A stretch of 64,000 nt of DNA, taken from contig CP061009.1 of NCBI GenBank assembly GCA_025808375.1, positions 2,852,001-2,916,000 of the forward strand. Direction: 5' to 3'. The translations under genes were made by a program, and so were the position numbers. Position 1 is the stretch's first letter; each line of letters starts with the position of its first letter. This document shows positions 44,196-53,000 of the stretch, one piece after another. The DNA comes from Duncaniella muricolitica (GTDB lineage: Bacteria > Bacteroidota > Bacteroidia > Bacteroidales > Muribaculaceae). Below the pieces are notes generated by a model that saw only the letters and a program-made list of their open reading frames with translations, did not search any database and was not told the origin of the DNA.

Positions 44196-44981
44196 ATGAC
44201 TGACATAATCCGACATATAGTCGACAACAAGCGACGCGAAGTCGAGGCCATGGCCCGCCACATAGTCCCGGCTACAGCTCCCGACCGAACGCACCGTTCC
44301 ATGAGCCGCGCACTCTCCCAGAGCCCGACAGGCATAATAGCCGAATTCAAACGCCGCTCCCCATCCAAAGGCGACATTCACCCCATGGCTATGGTCAGCG
44401 AAGTGATACCCTCCTACACCCGGGCCGGAGCCTCGGCATGCTCGGTGCTGACTGATACCCCCTACTTCGGAGGCGCGCTCACCGACCTGGCCGTAGCCCG
44501 CACGCTGACCGACATCCCGCTCCTGCGCAAAGACTTTATAGTAAGTGAATTTCAGATAGCCGAAGCCGCCTGTCACGGAGCCGACGCCATCCTGCTCATC
44601 GCAGCAGCACTCTCGCTCGACGAGATAACCCGTCTCACCGACTATGCCCACAGCATGGACCTCGAAGTCCTCCTCGAGTTACATTCGGCCGAAGAAATGG
44701 CCCGCTTCTATCCGGCAGTCGACATGGTAGGCATCAACAACCGCAACCTATCCACATTTCACACCGACCCCGGCCTGTCGCTGACACTCGCCCGCATGTT
44801 GCCCGACAACGTAGTCAAAATAGCCGAAAGCGGACTCACCTCAATTGATGAAGTCAACCGTCTCCGCGATGTCGGCTACCGAGGCTTCCTCATAGGCGAA
44901 ACCTTCATGCGCCACACAGACCCTGGCCGTGCCTTAAGCGATTTTTTAAACCCACCCCCACACCAATCTATGAATAATTAA
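44196..44981 (+). CDS. trpC: Indole-3-glycerol-phosphate synthase
   Basis: TIM-barrel enzyme of 261 residues. Catalytic-site blocks are E-F-K-R-R-S-P-S-K-G (near 48), L-R-K-D-F-I (near 110), V-G-I-N-N-R-N-L (near 178) and A-E-S-G-L (near 210). The start at 44196 gives the family-typical helix D-I-I-R-H-I-V-D-N-K-R-R-E-V. TrpF is encoded separately, not fused. Confidence 0.96.
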   Translation: MTDIIRHIVDNKRREVEAMARHIVPATAPDRTHRSMSRALSQSPTGIIAEFKRRSPSKGDIHPMAMVSEVIPSYTRAGASACSVLTDTPYFGGALTDLAVARTLTDIPLLRKDFIVSEFQIAEAACHGADAILLIAAALSLDEITRLTDYAHSMDLEVLLELHSAEEMARFYPAVDMVGINNRNLSTFHTDPGLSLTLARMLPDNVVKIAESGLTSIDEVNRLRDVGYRGFLIGETFMRHTDPGRALSDFLNPPPHQSMNN

Positions 44982-45000
44982 GGACACAAACAAACTCTTT

Positions 45001-45036
45001 AAGTAAGCAAGTAAGTAAGTAAATAAGTAAGTAAAA
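45001..45036 (+). repeat. AAGT tetranucleotide tract between trpC and trpF
   Basis: About nine consecutive 4-nt units, mostly AAGT with AAGC and AAAT variants, lie in the 145-bp trpC-trpF gap. It is outside coding sequence. Confidence 0.8.
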
Positions 45037-45079
45037 AATTAAAAACTTAAAAACTTATGTTTCTTCTGTCCTTTTGAAA

Positions 45080-45120
45080 CTTTTGTATCCCCTTTTTGTA
45101 TCCCCCTTTTTGTATCCCCC
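45080..45120 (+). repeat. Tandem 14-nt repeat before trpF
   Basis: TTTTTGTATCCCCC occurs twice exactly (45093-45106 and 45107-45120), preceded by a shortened copy. It ends 6 nt before the trpF ATG, so it covers the translation start region. Confidence 0.8.
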
Positions 45121-45126
45121 GGAATT

Positions 45127-45762
45127 ATGGAAATCAAGATTTGCGGTCTTTCCGACCCTGACAGCATACGGCAGATAGCCCTTCTGCGCCCCTCCATGAT
45201 GGGCTTCATATTCTATGCACCATCCCCGCGCAACGCCTGCGCCCTCCTTCCATCGGTAGTCAACGCCCTGCCTGCCGATATAAGCCGCGTCGGAGTCTTT
45301 GTCGACGCCCCCGTGGACCACATCCTTCACACCGCCTCGCGTTACGGCCTCGACACCGTCCAGCTCCATGGCAAAGAGACACCCGACACATGTCGCGAAC
45401 TCCGCCGGGCAGGACTCCGTGTCATGAAAGCCATCGGTGTGAACAAAGACATCGCCTGGACAGACGTCAGCCCATATGAAGGAACTGTCGACATGCTCGT
45501 GCTCGACACCCTCACAGCCAATCACGGCGGCTCGGGGCGCAAATTTGACTGGAGTCTGCTCAACAGCTATCCACTCTCCACTCCGTTTCTGCTGAGCGGA
45601 GGCATAAGTCCGGATGATGCCGAAGCCGTGGTCAAAGCCATGTCCGCACTGCCCCTCATGGCCGGCGTAGACATCAACAGCCGTTTCGAGACTACGCCCG
45701 GCTCAAAAAATCCTCAGCTTGCAGCCTCATTCATCAACCGGCTAAACGACTCTAATCTCTAA
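45127..45762 (+). CDS. trpF: Phosphoribosylanthranilate isomerase
   Basis: TIM-barrel isomerase of 211 residues. The catalytic cysteine is in the N-terminal M-E-I-K-I-C-G-L and the general acid Asp is in V-L-D-T-L (near 127). The phosphate loop L-L-S-G-G-I-S-P-D-D and the final D-I-N-S-R-F-E-T-T-P-G-S-K are family hallmarks. Confidence 0.95.
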   Translation: MEIKICGLSDPDSIRQIALLRPSMMGFIFYAPSPRNACALLPSVVNALPADISRVGVFVDAPVDHILHTASRYGLDTVQLHGKETPDTCRELRRAGLRVMKAIGVNKDIAWTDVSPYEGTVDMLVLDTLTANHGGSGRKFDWSLLNSYPLSTPFLLSGGISPDDAEAVVKAMSALPLMAGVDINSRFETTPGSKNPQLAASFINRLNDSNL

Positions 45763-45774
45763 AAAACTGCTAAA

Positions 45775-46548
45775 ATGAATCGTCTTCAATCACTCTTCTC
45801 ACGCAAATCCTCCGACATACTCTCTGTATTTCTCACCGCCGGCTTCCCTCGCCTCGACTCCACCGTCGAAATCATACGTGAACTCGACCGCCGTGGCGTC
45901 GACATGGTAGAAATAGGAGTGCCCTTCTCCGATCCCATGGCCGACGGCACTGTCATACAGCACAGCTCCTCCATAGCCCTTGACAACGGCATGAGTCTCT
46001 CTCTACTGTTTGATCAGGTGGCCGAAGTCCGCAAAGAAGTCAAAGACATGCCATTCGTGCTCATGGGCTATCTCAACCCCATGCTCCGCTACGGCATCGA
46101 ACGAGTCTTTGCCCGTTGCCGCGAGACAGGCATCGACGCCATAATCATCCCTGACTTGCCGTTTGCCGAATACATGCGCGAATACAAACCGCTCTGCGAG
46201 AAATATGGCATCGACCTCATCATGCTCATCACACCCGAAACATCGCCCGAACGAATACACCTCATCGACGAGCACTGCTCGGGATTCATCTACATGGTGT
46301 CGACGGCTTCCACCACCGGCACCAAAGACCGCTTCACCGACGAACAGACCGCTTACTTCCGGCGCATAGCCTCGATGGGCCTTAATCATCCCCGGCTCAT
46401 AGGCTTCGGCATCTCCACCCCCTCCACCATGGCCGATGCATGTGCCAACTCCTCGGGAGCCATCATCGGTTCGCTCTTCATCAAATGTCTCGAGCGCAAC
46501 TCCACTCCCGCCGAAGCCGTAGCCGACCTCCTGGCTACAATTTATTAG
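45775..46548 (+). CDS. trpA: Tryptophan synthase alpha chain
   Basis: TIM-barrel lyase of 257 residues releasing indole for TrpB. Catalytic Glu lies in V-E-I-G-V-P-F-S-D-P (near 46) and catalytic Asp in I-I-I-P-D-L-P (near 125). G-F-G-I-S-T-P near 210 binds phosphate. It closes the trp operon 12 bp behind trpF and is followed by a hairpin terminator shared with the convergent fabI gene. Confidence 0.96.
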   Translation: MNRLQSLFSRKSSDILSVFLTAGFPRLDSTVEIIRELDRRGVDMVEIGVPFSDPMADGTVIQHSSSIALDNGMSLSLLFDQVAEVRKEVKDMPFVLMGYLNPMLRYGIERVFARCRETGIDAIIIPDLPFAEYMREYKPLCEKYGIDLIMLITPETSPERIHLIDEHCSGFIYMVSTASTTGTKDRFTDEQTAYFRRIASMGLNHPRLIGFGISTPSTMADACANSSGAIIGSLFIKCLERNSTPAEAVADLLATIY

Positions 46549-46562
46549 AGCACAGACAAAAA

Positions 46563-46604
46563 TTTAGGGTCTGAAAAGTCACAGCCGACTTTCCAAACCC
46601 TAAA
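46563..46604. terminator. Bidirectional terminator between trpA and fabI
   Basis: TTTAGGGT (46563-46570) pairs with ACCCTAAA (46597-46604), and inside it GAAAAGTC pairs with GACTTTCC (one mismatch). The two genes converge here. Confidence 0.6.
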
Positions 46605-46630
46605 CTTTAAACTCTAAACTCTAAACTCCA
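46600..46630 (-). repeat. Post-stop A/T repeat, copy 6
   Basis: Read on the minus strand, GAGTTTAGAGTTTAGAGTTT begins right after the fabI stop codon, the same orientation relative to the upstream gene as the other copies. Confidence 0.55.
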
Positions 46631-46631
46631 A

Positions 46632-47489
46632 TTAGCCATACTGTATCGTACCGTCCGAGTTGCGATACTGGTCGAAACTCTTCTCATACTGGTCCATGGC
46701 GCGGAGGCTCATACCCATGCTGGAGAAACCACCGTCGTGGAAGAGATTCTGCATGGTCACCTTACGTGTGAGGTCAGAGAACATCATGATGCAATAGTCG
46801 GCACACTCATCAGCAGTGGCATTGCCCAGAGGCGACATACGGTTGGCAAAGTCCATGAGCGAATCCATACCCTTGACACCGCTGCCGGCAGTGGTGGGAG
46901 TGGGCGACTGAGAGATAGTATTGATACGCACGTGCTTCTCGCGGCCGTAGATGTAACCAAAGCTGCGGGCAATTGACTCGAGCAGAGCCTTGGCATCGGC
47001 CATGTCATTGTAACCAAACATGGTGCGCTGCGCTGCGATATAGCTCAGAGCCACGATACTGCCATATTCGGCGATGGCATCGAGCTTTTTGGCGGCCTGG
47101 ATCATCTTGTGGAACGAAACAGCCGAAATATCGAGAGTCTTGTTGAGCAGGTCGTAGTCTATATCATCATAGAGACGTTTCTTTCTTACGTTGGGCGACA
47201 TGCCGATTGAGTGGAGCACAAAGTCGATTTTGCCGCCGAGCACCTCCATCGACTTCTCAAATACCATTTCGAGGTCATCGACATTGGTAGCGTCTGCAGG
47301 GATTACCTCGGCATTAAGTTTCTCGCCGAGCTTCGACACATCACCCATGCGCACAGCCACGGGGGTGTTGCTGAGAGTGATGATTGCGCCTTCTTCCACA
47401 GCCTTCTCGGCTACCTTCCAGGCGATACTCTTGTCGTTGAGCGCGCCGAATATCACGCCACGCTTACCTTTCAAAAGATTATAACTCAT
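46632..47489 (-). CDS. fabI: Enoyl-[acyl-carrier-protein] reductase (NADH)
   Basis: Cytoplasmic short-chain dehydrogenase of 285 residues catalysing the last step of fatty-acid elongation. The N-terminal G-K-R-G-V-I-F-G-A-L-N-D-K-S-I-A-W is the FabI nucleotide-binding signature. The Y-x6-K catalytic pair is in F-G-Y-N-D-M-A-D-A-K, with an upstream tyrosine in A-L-S-Y. The I-S-Q-S-P-T-P-T loop and the H-D-G-G-F-S-S-M-G C-terminal part complete the fold. Stands alone, convergent with trpA. Confidence 0.95.
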   Translation of the reverse strand: MSYNLLKGKRGVIFGALNDKSIAWKVAEKAVEEGAIITLSNTPVAVRMGDVSKLGEKLNAEVIPADATNVDDLEMVFEKSMEVLGGKIDFVLHSIGMSPNVRKKRLYDDIDYDLLNKTLDISAVSFHKMIQAAKKLDAIAEYGSIVALSYIAAQRTMFGYNDMADAKALLESIARSFGYIYGREKHVRINTISQSPTPTTAGSGVKGMDSLMDFANRMSPLGNATADECADYCIMMFSDLTRKVTMQNLFHDGGFSSMGMSLRAMDQYEKSFDQYRNSDGTIQYG

Positions 47490-47567
47490 AAAATAATGAT
47501 TAATCGCACACCGGCCCTAAGGCCTCATAGCAAGCATGCGAATGTTGGTTTTTCATAAATTTCGCCG

Positions 47568-47575
47568 CAAAGTTA
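47568..47575 (-). promoter_or_regulatory. Possible -7 element for fabI
   Basis: TAACTTTG on the minus strand, about 80 nt before the fabI start; no exact TTTG upstream. Confidence 0.4.
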
Positions 47576-47656
47576 CAAAAAAATCCTCACCCTCACAACC
47601 CCGGGTCTTCCCGAAGCACGGCCGGCGAGGTCTTTGTCTACGGCACGCGCCTCTGC

Positions 47657-49939
47657 TCAGCCTCGCCCGAAAGCACCCGGATTGACTCCGAATTTTTTCT
47701 TGAACGCCCGCTGAAAGTAATGCACATCGGCATATCCGCACATATCCGCCACCTCTGCCACAGCCCGGCCGTCGCCAAGCAACTGCCGGGCACGCTGCAT
47801 ACGCGCCTCAATGAGTAGCTGGGCAGCCGTGATGCCGAGCTGAGCGCGCAGATGACGGTTGAGCGTTGAGCGGCTTGCCGCTGCCGCCACTGCCATATCG
47901 TCCACATTAGCCTCTGGGTTATCAAGATTTTCCTCGATATATTTTCTCACCCTGTTGAGAAAAGCCGTGTCTTCCGGCTTTTGATCAGGATTTAGCGGAG
48001 GCATCTCATACTCTCCGTCAGCCTCCTCAGCCACAACTGTCCTCTCAGTCGAGACTGCATCGCGCTCCTTCAGCAAAGCCATATATTTATCAAGCAGTTC
48101 GCGACGGTGACGATTGACATTCCTTATATAAAACAAAGTATACACGACCGCCGTCACGAAACCCACACCCATGACCGCAAACAACAAGCGTGCCCATATA
48201 GTCTCATACCAATAATATGGTACATCAATCTTCAGCTCGGCCACATTATCGACCCAACGTCCGTAACGGTCGGTCGACTGCACCTCGAGTCTGTGCGTGC
48301 CGGCCGACATGTTGAACAGGGTCACGCTGCGCGTGCGGTCGGCCCCGGTCCACGGCGAGCCGTCAATACGCGTGCGGTAAAGTATATCTCGGTTGTCGGT
48401 ATAGTCGATTGCCGCGAAGCTCACAGTCATGTTGCGGTGTCCGGCAGGGATTTCAATCATCCCGCCCGGCGTGGGGGCAAAACACTCCGACTCTCCGTTG
48501 ACAAGATATGATGTAAACACTACAGGCGGCACATAGTCACGCCCGTAAATGCTCTCGGCTGTGGCTACATAAGCACCCTCTCCGGCCCCGAACACCCACG
48601 TCCCGTCGGGCAGGCACAAAGGAGTGGTCTCGGCAAAACGGCAACTGTCACCCCAGAATGTGCGGCTGAGAGTCTGAGTACGCCCCGTGACAGGGTTATA
48701 GGCCATCACATTGTCACTCCCCGCTATCATCAGCAGCGAGTCGCTGTGAAGAGTCATGGCGTTGACGATATCGCTTGTCAACGAAGAGCCCGACGTATTG
48801 ACATGCGTGAACTCGGGGCTGTCAGAAAAGAGCACGTCCTCATCTATGACATCAATCCCCGAGCTCTCGGTAGCCACATACACACGCCCACGGCTGTCCT
48901 GCGCCAGACTCATAGTGGCATTACTACACAGGCTCCCGGCCACACTGCCGTCGCGACTTATGCGACGCAGTTTCACCTCGCGGCTGTCATCCGTGGCGAT
49001 ACTTCCTATCAATAGTCCATCGGTTGTCGCGGCTATCAGACGGTCGGACGGCGTTATGAGCAGCCGGCGTACCCTGTGTCCGCCGAGCGAAGTAGAGACC
49101 GACGGCCTGCCGGCACGCGGATTGTCGATACACTTCACTCCGTCACCATACGTCGCCACCCACAGGCGGCCTCGGCGGTCCTCCTTTATATCATATACGG
49201 CATCGTCGGTCACACTCTCACCTCCATATTTCATGAGAGACCCGGGTTTACCTCCTATCCACACGTCACCTGCCGAGGTCTGAAATATGCAATAGGGAGC
49301 TGTGGCGAGATGCATGCTGTCGACAAGAATACCGGTACAATCATACCTACGTACACACCTGTCAGTCCGCGTGCCCACCCACAACACACTGTCGCGGTCG
49401 AGCATCAAGGCACGCGGATGTCTGTCAGCGGTCCCGGCAAGTATCGACGCTGGATGACGCAGCGTATACCGTTTGTTAAGCCCCTGATGATTGCCCGACC
49501 AGAAATTGCCCTGACGGTCATAAAATCCACGCCATGGCCGTCCCATACGTCCTCTAAGCGAGTCTTTTCGTTCAGGCGTGATGTCTTTGAAAGAATATGT
49601 GCCAAGGTCATACTCATAGATATCCTCGTCAGTGCGACACAATATGTTGCCCTCGTCCGACAGGAGTATGTCGCGTATGCGGTTAGTGCTTATCGACACG
49701 CGGTCGCCAGGACGTATCTGCACGCGATGGAAATCATATCCGTCATAACAGTTGAGCCCGTTCCATGTGGCAAACCACAACAGGCCGTTGCCGTCCTGCA
49801 AGCCCCACCCGACACTCGTGCTCGACAATCCGTCGAGGGTGTCATAGTGCGTCACACGCTCCGGCTCCCGCACTCCGGCTGACATCGGCATCACGCACGA
49901 CAGCAAAAAAGCGATTATGGCTGACAGACAGTTTTTCAT
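47657..49939 (-). CDS. Kinase-less hybrid-type regulator: periplasmic propeller, TM helix and AraC HTH
   Basis: Membrane-spanning sensor-regulator of 760 residues. After a signal peptide (1-22) come Reg_prop propeller repeats (G-N-G-L-L-W-F-A-T-W-N-G-L, G-R-L-W-V-A-T-Y-G-D-G-V), a Y_Y_Y domain (about 515-575), one transmembrane helix (about 581-606), a short linker and an AraC/HTH_18 domain (660-760). No histidine kinase, phosphoacceptor or receiver domain is present, so it is a shortened form of the hybrid two-component regulators of this phylum. It is divergent from the GH95 gene, whose promoter carries a 21-bp-spaced direct repeat, and is the likely activator. I chose the ATG at 49939; 49948 is also possible. 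Confidence 0.85.
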   Translation of the reverse strand: MKNCLSAIIAFLLSCVMPMSAGVREPERVTHYDTLDGLSSTSVGWGLQDGNGLLWFATWNGLNCYDGYDFHRVQIRPGDRVSISTNRIRDILLSDEGNILCRTDEDIYEYDLGTYSFKDITPERKDSLRGRMGRPWRGFYDRQGNFWSGNHQGLNKRYTLRHPASILAGTADRHPRALMLDRDSVLWVGTRTDRCVRRYDCTGILVDSMHLATAPYCIFQTSAGDVWIGGKPGSLMKYGGESVTDDAVYDIKEDRRGRLWVATYGDGVKCIDNPRAGRPSVSTSLGGHRVRRLLITPSDRLIAATTDGLLIGSIATDDSREVKLRRISRDGSVAGSLCSNATMSLAQDSRGRVYVATESSGIDVIDEDVLFSDSPEFTHVNTSGSSLTSDIVNAMTLHSDSLLMIAGSDNVMAYNPVTGRTQTLSRTFWGDSCRFAETTPLCLPDGTWVFGAGEGAYVATAESIYGRDYVPPVVFTSYLVNGESECFAPTPGGMIEIPAGHRNMTVSFAAIDYTDNRDILYRTRIDGSPWTGADRTRSVTLFNMSAGTHRLEVQSTDRYGRWVDNVAELKIDVPYYWYETIWARLLFAVMGVGFVTAVVYTLFYIRNVNRHRRELLDKYMALLKERDAVSTERTVVAEEADGEYEMPPLNPDQKPEDTAFLNRVRKYIEENLDNPEANVDDMAVAAAASRSTLNRHLRAQLGITAAQLLIEARMQRARQLLGDGRAVAEVADMCGYADVHYFQRAFKKKFGVNPGAFGRG

Positions 49940-49997
49940 GGCATACATCACACTGATTTCACCCCAAAAGTAAGAAAAAAACGCCGTTTCACCTACT

Positions 49998-50033
49998 TTT
50001 GACGCTTTTTTCACCATGTTTGACCGTTTTTTC
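49998..50033 (+). promoter_or_regulatory. Direct repeat with 21-bp spacing upstream of the GH95 gene
   Basis: TTTGACGCTTTTTTC (49998-50012) and TTTGACCGTTTTTTC (50019-50033) are two copies exactly two helical turns apart, ending 24 bp before the -7 element. That arrangement is typical for AraC-family activators. Confidence 0.6.
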
Positions 50034-50057
50034 CGTACCATCCGAATCGGTCTGCAA

Positions 50058-50065
50058 TAATTTTG
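50058..50065 (+). promoter_or_regulatory. -7 element of the GH95 gene
   Basis: TAATTTTG fits the consensus, about 35 bp before the start codon. There is no TTTG at -33, consistent with dependence on an activator. Confidence 0.5.
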
Positions 50066-50099
50066 CAGTCGGAAAAATAACCTTAATTCTAACTGTATA

Positions 50100-53000
50100 A
50101 TGAAAATGACACAGACCGACACAATGTCAAAAAGCGGTCAGGCAAGGCGGCTATTACTCGCTGCCGCAACTGCCTTAGGCTCGCTCGTCGCCATGGCTGC
50201 CGAGCAGACCACCGTGGCCCACTGGGAATTTACCACAGGCTATGACGAAGTCAAAAACGGCAGCACCGTAACCTACACTCCCGACAACTCGGGATGGGCC
50301 GCATCGGCCAACCAAAAATGGAGCGACATGCACCCTTGCTTCCTTCCAAACTCCTGTGCCCTGACACCCGACGACTGCAAAGTGACACTCCACACAAGCG
50401 ACGGCAAATGGCAACTCACCTCAAGCGGCTCTACACCCAACTATCTGCTGCGTCTCAACACAGCTTCAATCACACGTTTTACATCTCCTGACGATTACGC
50501 CGACGCGACAAAGCACGACCAGTATTTCGAGGTATCGATGCCCACGACGGCCCTCTCCAACGTGAAACTCAACTTCTCCATCGGCGATGGCTCCAGCTCC
50601 TCAACACGGTTTGGAGTGGTCTACTCAGTCGACGGAGGCACCACCTGGACACGCCTTCAGGACTATACGGCCGCAAGCCATTGGAACAAATATGAAGACG
50701 CTGTCTATACTCTAGAAGCGGACAACAAAGAGAGCCTCATCGTGCGCATGCTCATACAGTCGGCCACCAAAACCAGTAACTATAATCTCAAATATCTCAA
50801 CATTATAGCCGACGACTTTCAGGCTCCGGTACTCGAACGCATAATTCCTGCCGACGGAGAGACCGATGTTGTGCCATCAGGCAAGATCGCACTGCTGTTC
50901 AACGAGAGCGTCAAGGCTGTCGGCAATGCCGCTGGCGTGCTGACAAACAATGCCACAAAAGCTTCGCAGAAGATACTGCCGGTCATCAACAACACACGCG
51001 TGACATATGAGTTTGACAACCTCGACCTGTCAGCCTCCTACACATTCACTGTCCCGGCCAACTCGTTCTCCGACATAGCAGGCAACGTGTGTGCCGCCCC
51101 GAGCATCACCACATTCACCACCTCGGCCTCACGTCCGGTGCCGCCTCCGGTGCTCGACAGCAAAAACCGCCTGTGGTACAACCGTCCGGCAGCCTACTGG
51201 GAGGAGGCCCTACCCCTCGGCAACGGTCGTCTCGGAGCCATGGTGAGCGGCAGTGTGGCCGTTGACACACTCCAGCTCAACGAAGACACTTTCTGGGGAC
51301 AGTCGCCCAACACCAACCTCAACGCCAACGCCCGTTCCGTACTCAAGCAGGTGCAGGACTACATCTTTGCCAAAGACTATGTGTCGGCCCAGAAACTCGC
51401 CATTCCCAACTGGATGTCACAAGCCTCACACGGCGCGCAATATCAGGCCGCCGGCTGTGTGCTCATCGGTTTTCCCGGTCACCGCTATAACGACAATGAA
51501 GCCGGAGCCACTGTCGACGCCCGCGACGCCCAGGCCTATGTGCGTGACCTCGACCTCTCCAATGCCGTAGCTACCACGTCATATATAGTCAACGGTGTGA
51601 CATACACACGCGAGGTCTTCACCTCGTTTGACGATAATGTGACCGTGATGCGTATCGAGGCCTCTCAGCCCGGCCGTCTCGACTTCAACGTATGCTTCGC
51701 CGCTCCCATAAAGACCAATATGGCCAAACTCGGAGAATATAAAATCACCCCCGACGGCATGATAATGGCCTCGCTCGTTCCGGCCAAGACCCAAAGCGAG
51801 AATGTGGACAACAAGCTCAACTGTTACACCTTCATCAAAGTCATAAACGACGGCGGCACACAGACAGCCTCCACCACCCGTCCAGTAATCCAGCAGGGGC
51901 TCGTTGCCGCCAACGGGTCGGCTCCATCCATTGAGGTAAGCAACGCCACGAGTGCCACCATCATTATCTCGTCGGCCACCAACTTTGTCAGCTACAATGA
52001 CATCTCGGCCGATGCCAAAGCCAAGGCCAGGGAATATATCGATACCTATCTTGCCAAAAACAAGGACTATGCCACTACCCTCGCCGACCACACCACCAAA
52101 TATAGCCGTCAGTTTGGCCGCGTGAGCCTCGACCTCGGCAATAATCCCGCCCAAGAGGTCAAGGACACCGAGCGACGCATCAAAGAGTTCTATGCCGACA
52201 GCAACGACCCGGGCCTGGTGTCCAACTATTTCCAGTTTGGCCGCTATCTGCTCATAAGCTCCTCTCAGCCCGGCTCCCAGCCGGCCAATCTTCAGGGCAT
52301 ATGGAACCCCAACGCCCGCCAGTATCCCGCCTGGGACTCCAAATACACCGCCAACATCAACGTCGAGATGAACTACTGGCCCGCCGAGGTGACCAACCTC
52401 TCAGAGTGTCACGACCCGTTTGTCGAGATGGTAAGAGACGTGTCGGTGACGGGTGCCGAGACCGCCTCCAAGATGTACGGTGCCCGCGGATGGGTGCTCC
52501 ATCACAACACCGACCTGTGGCGCACCACAGGTGCGGTCGACAACGGTCCGGTAGGCGTATGGCCCACATGCAACGCGTGGTTCTGCTCACACTTGTGGGA
52601 AAAGTATCTTTTCTCGGGCGACAAGGCTTATCTGGCCGACGTATACCCAATGCTCAAAGGATGCTCCCAGTTCTTCCAGGACTTCCTCGTCAAAGACCCG
52701 ACCACAGGCTATATGGTGGTGTGCCCGTCCAACTCGCCCGAAAATCATCCCGGACTCGGCTCCTACACCACCGCCGAAGGCAAGACCATGAACTGCTCGC
52801 TCTTCGGAGGCGTGGCAATGGACAACCAGATGGTCTATGACGTGTTGAAAAACACTGCCGAAGCCGCCCGCATACTTGGCAAAGACCTTGACTTTGCAAC
52901 CGAACTCGATGCCCTCAAAGCCCGCATCACCCCCTACAAAGTGGGAAAATACGGACAAGTACAGGAATGGCAGGAAGACTGGGACCGCGAGTCGACATCC

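Noticed and set aside
45080..45120. CRISPR-like array
   Set aside because: Units are only 14 nt, directly adjacent, with no spacers.
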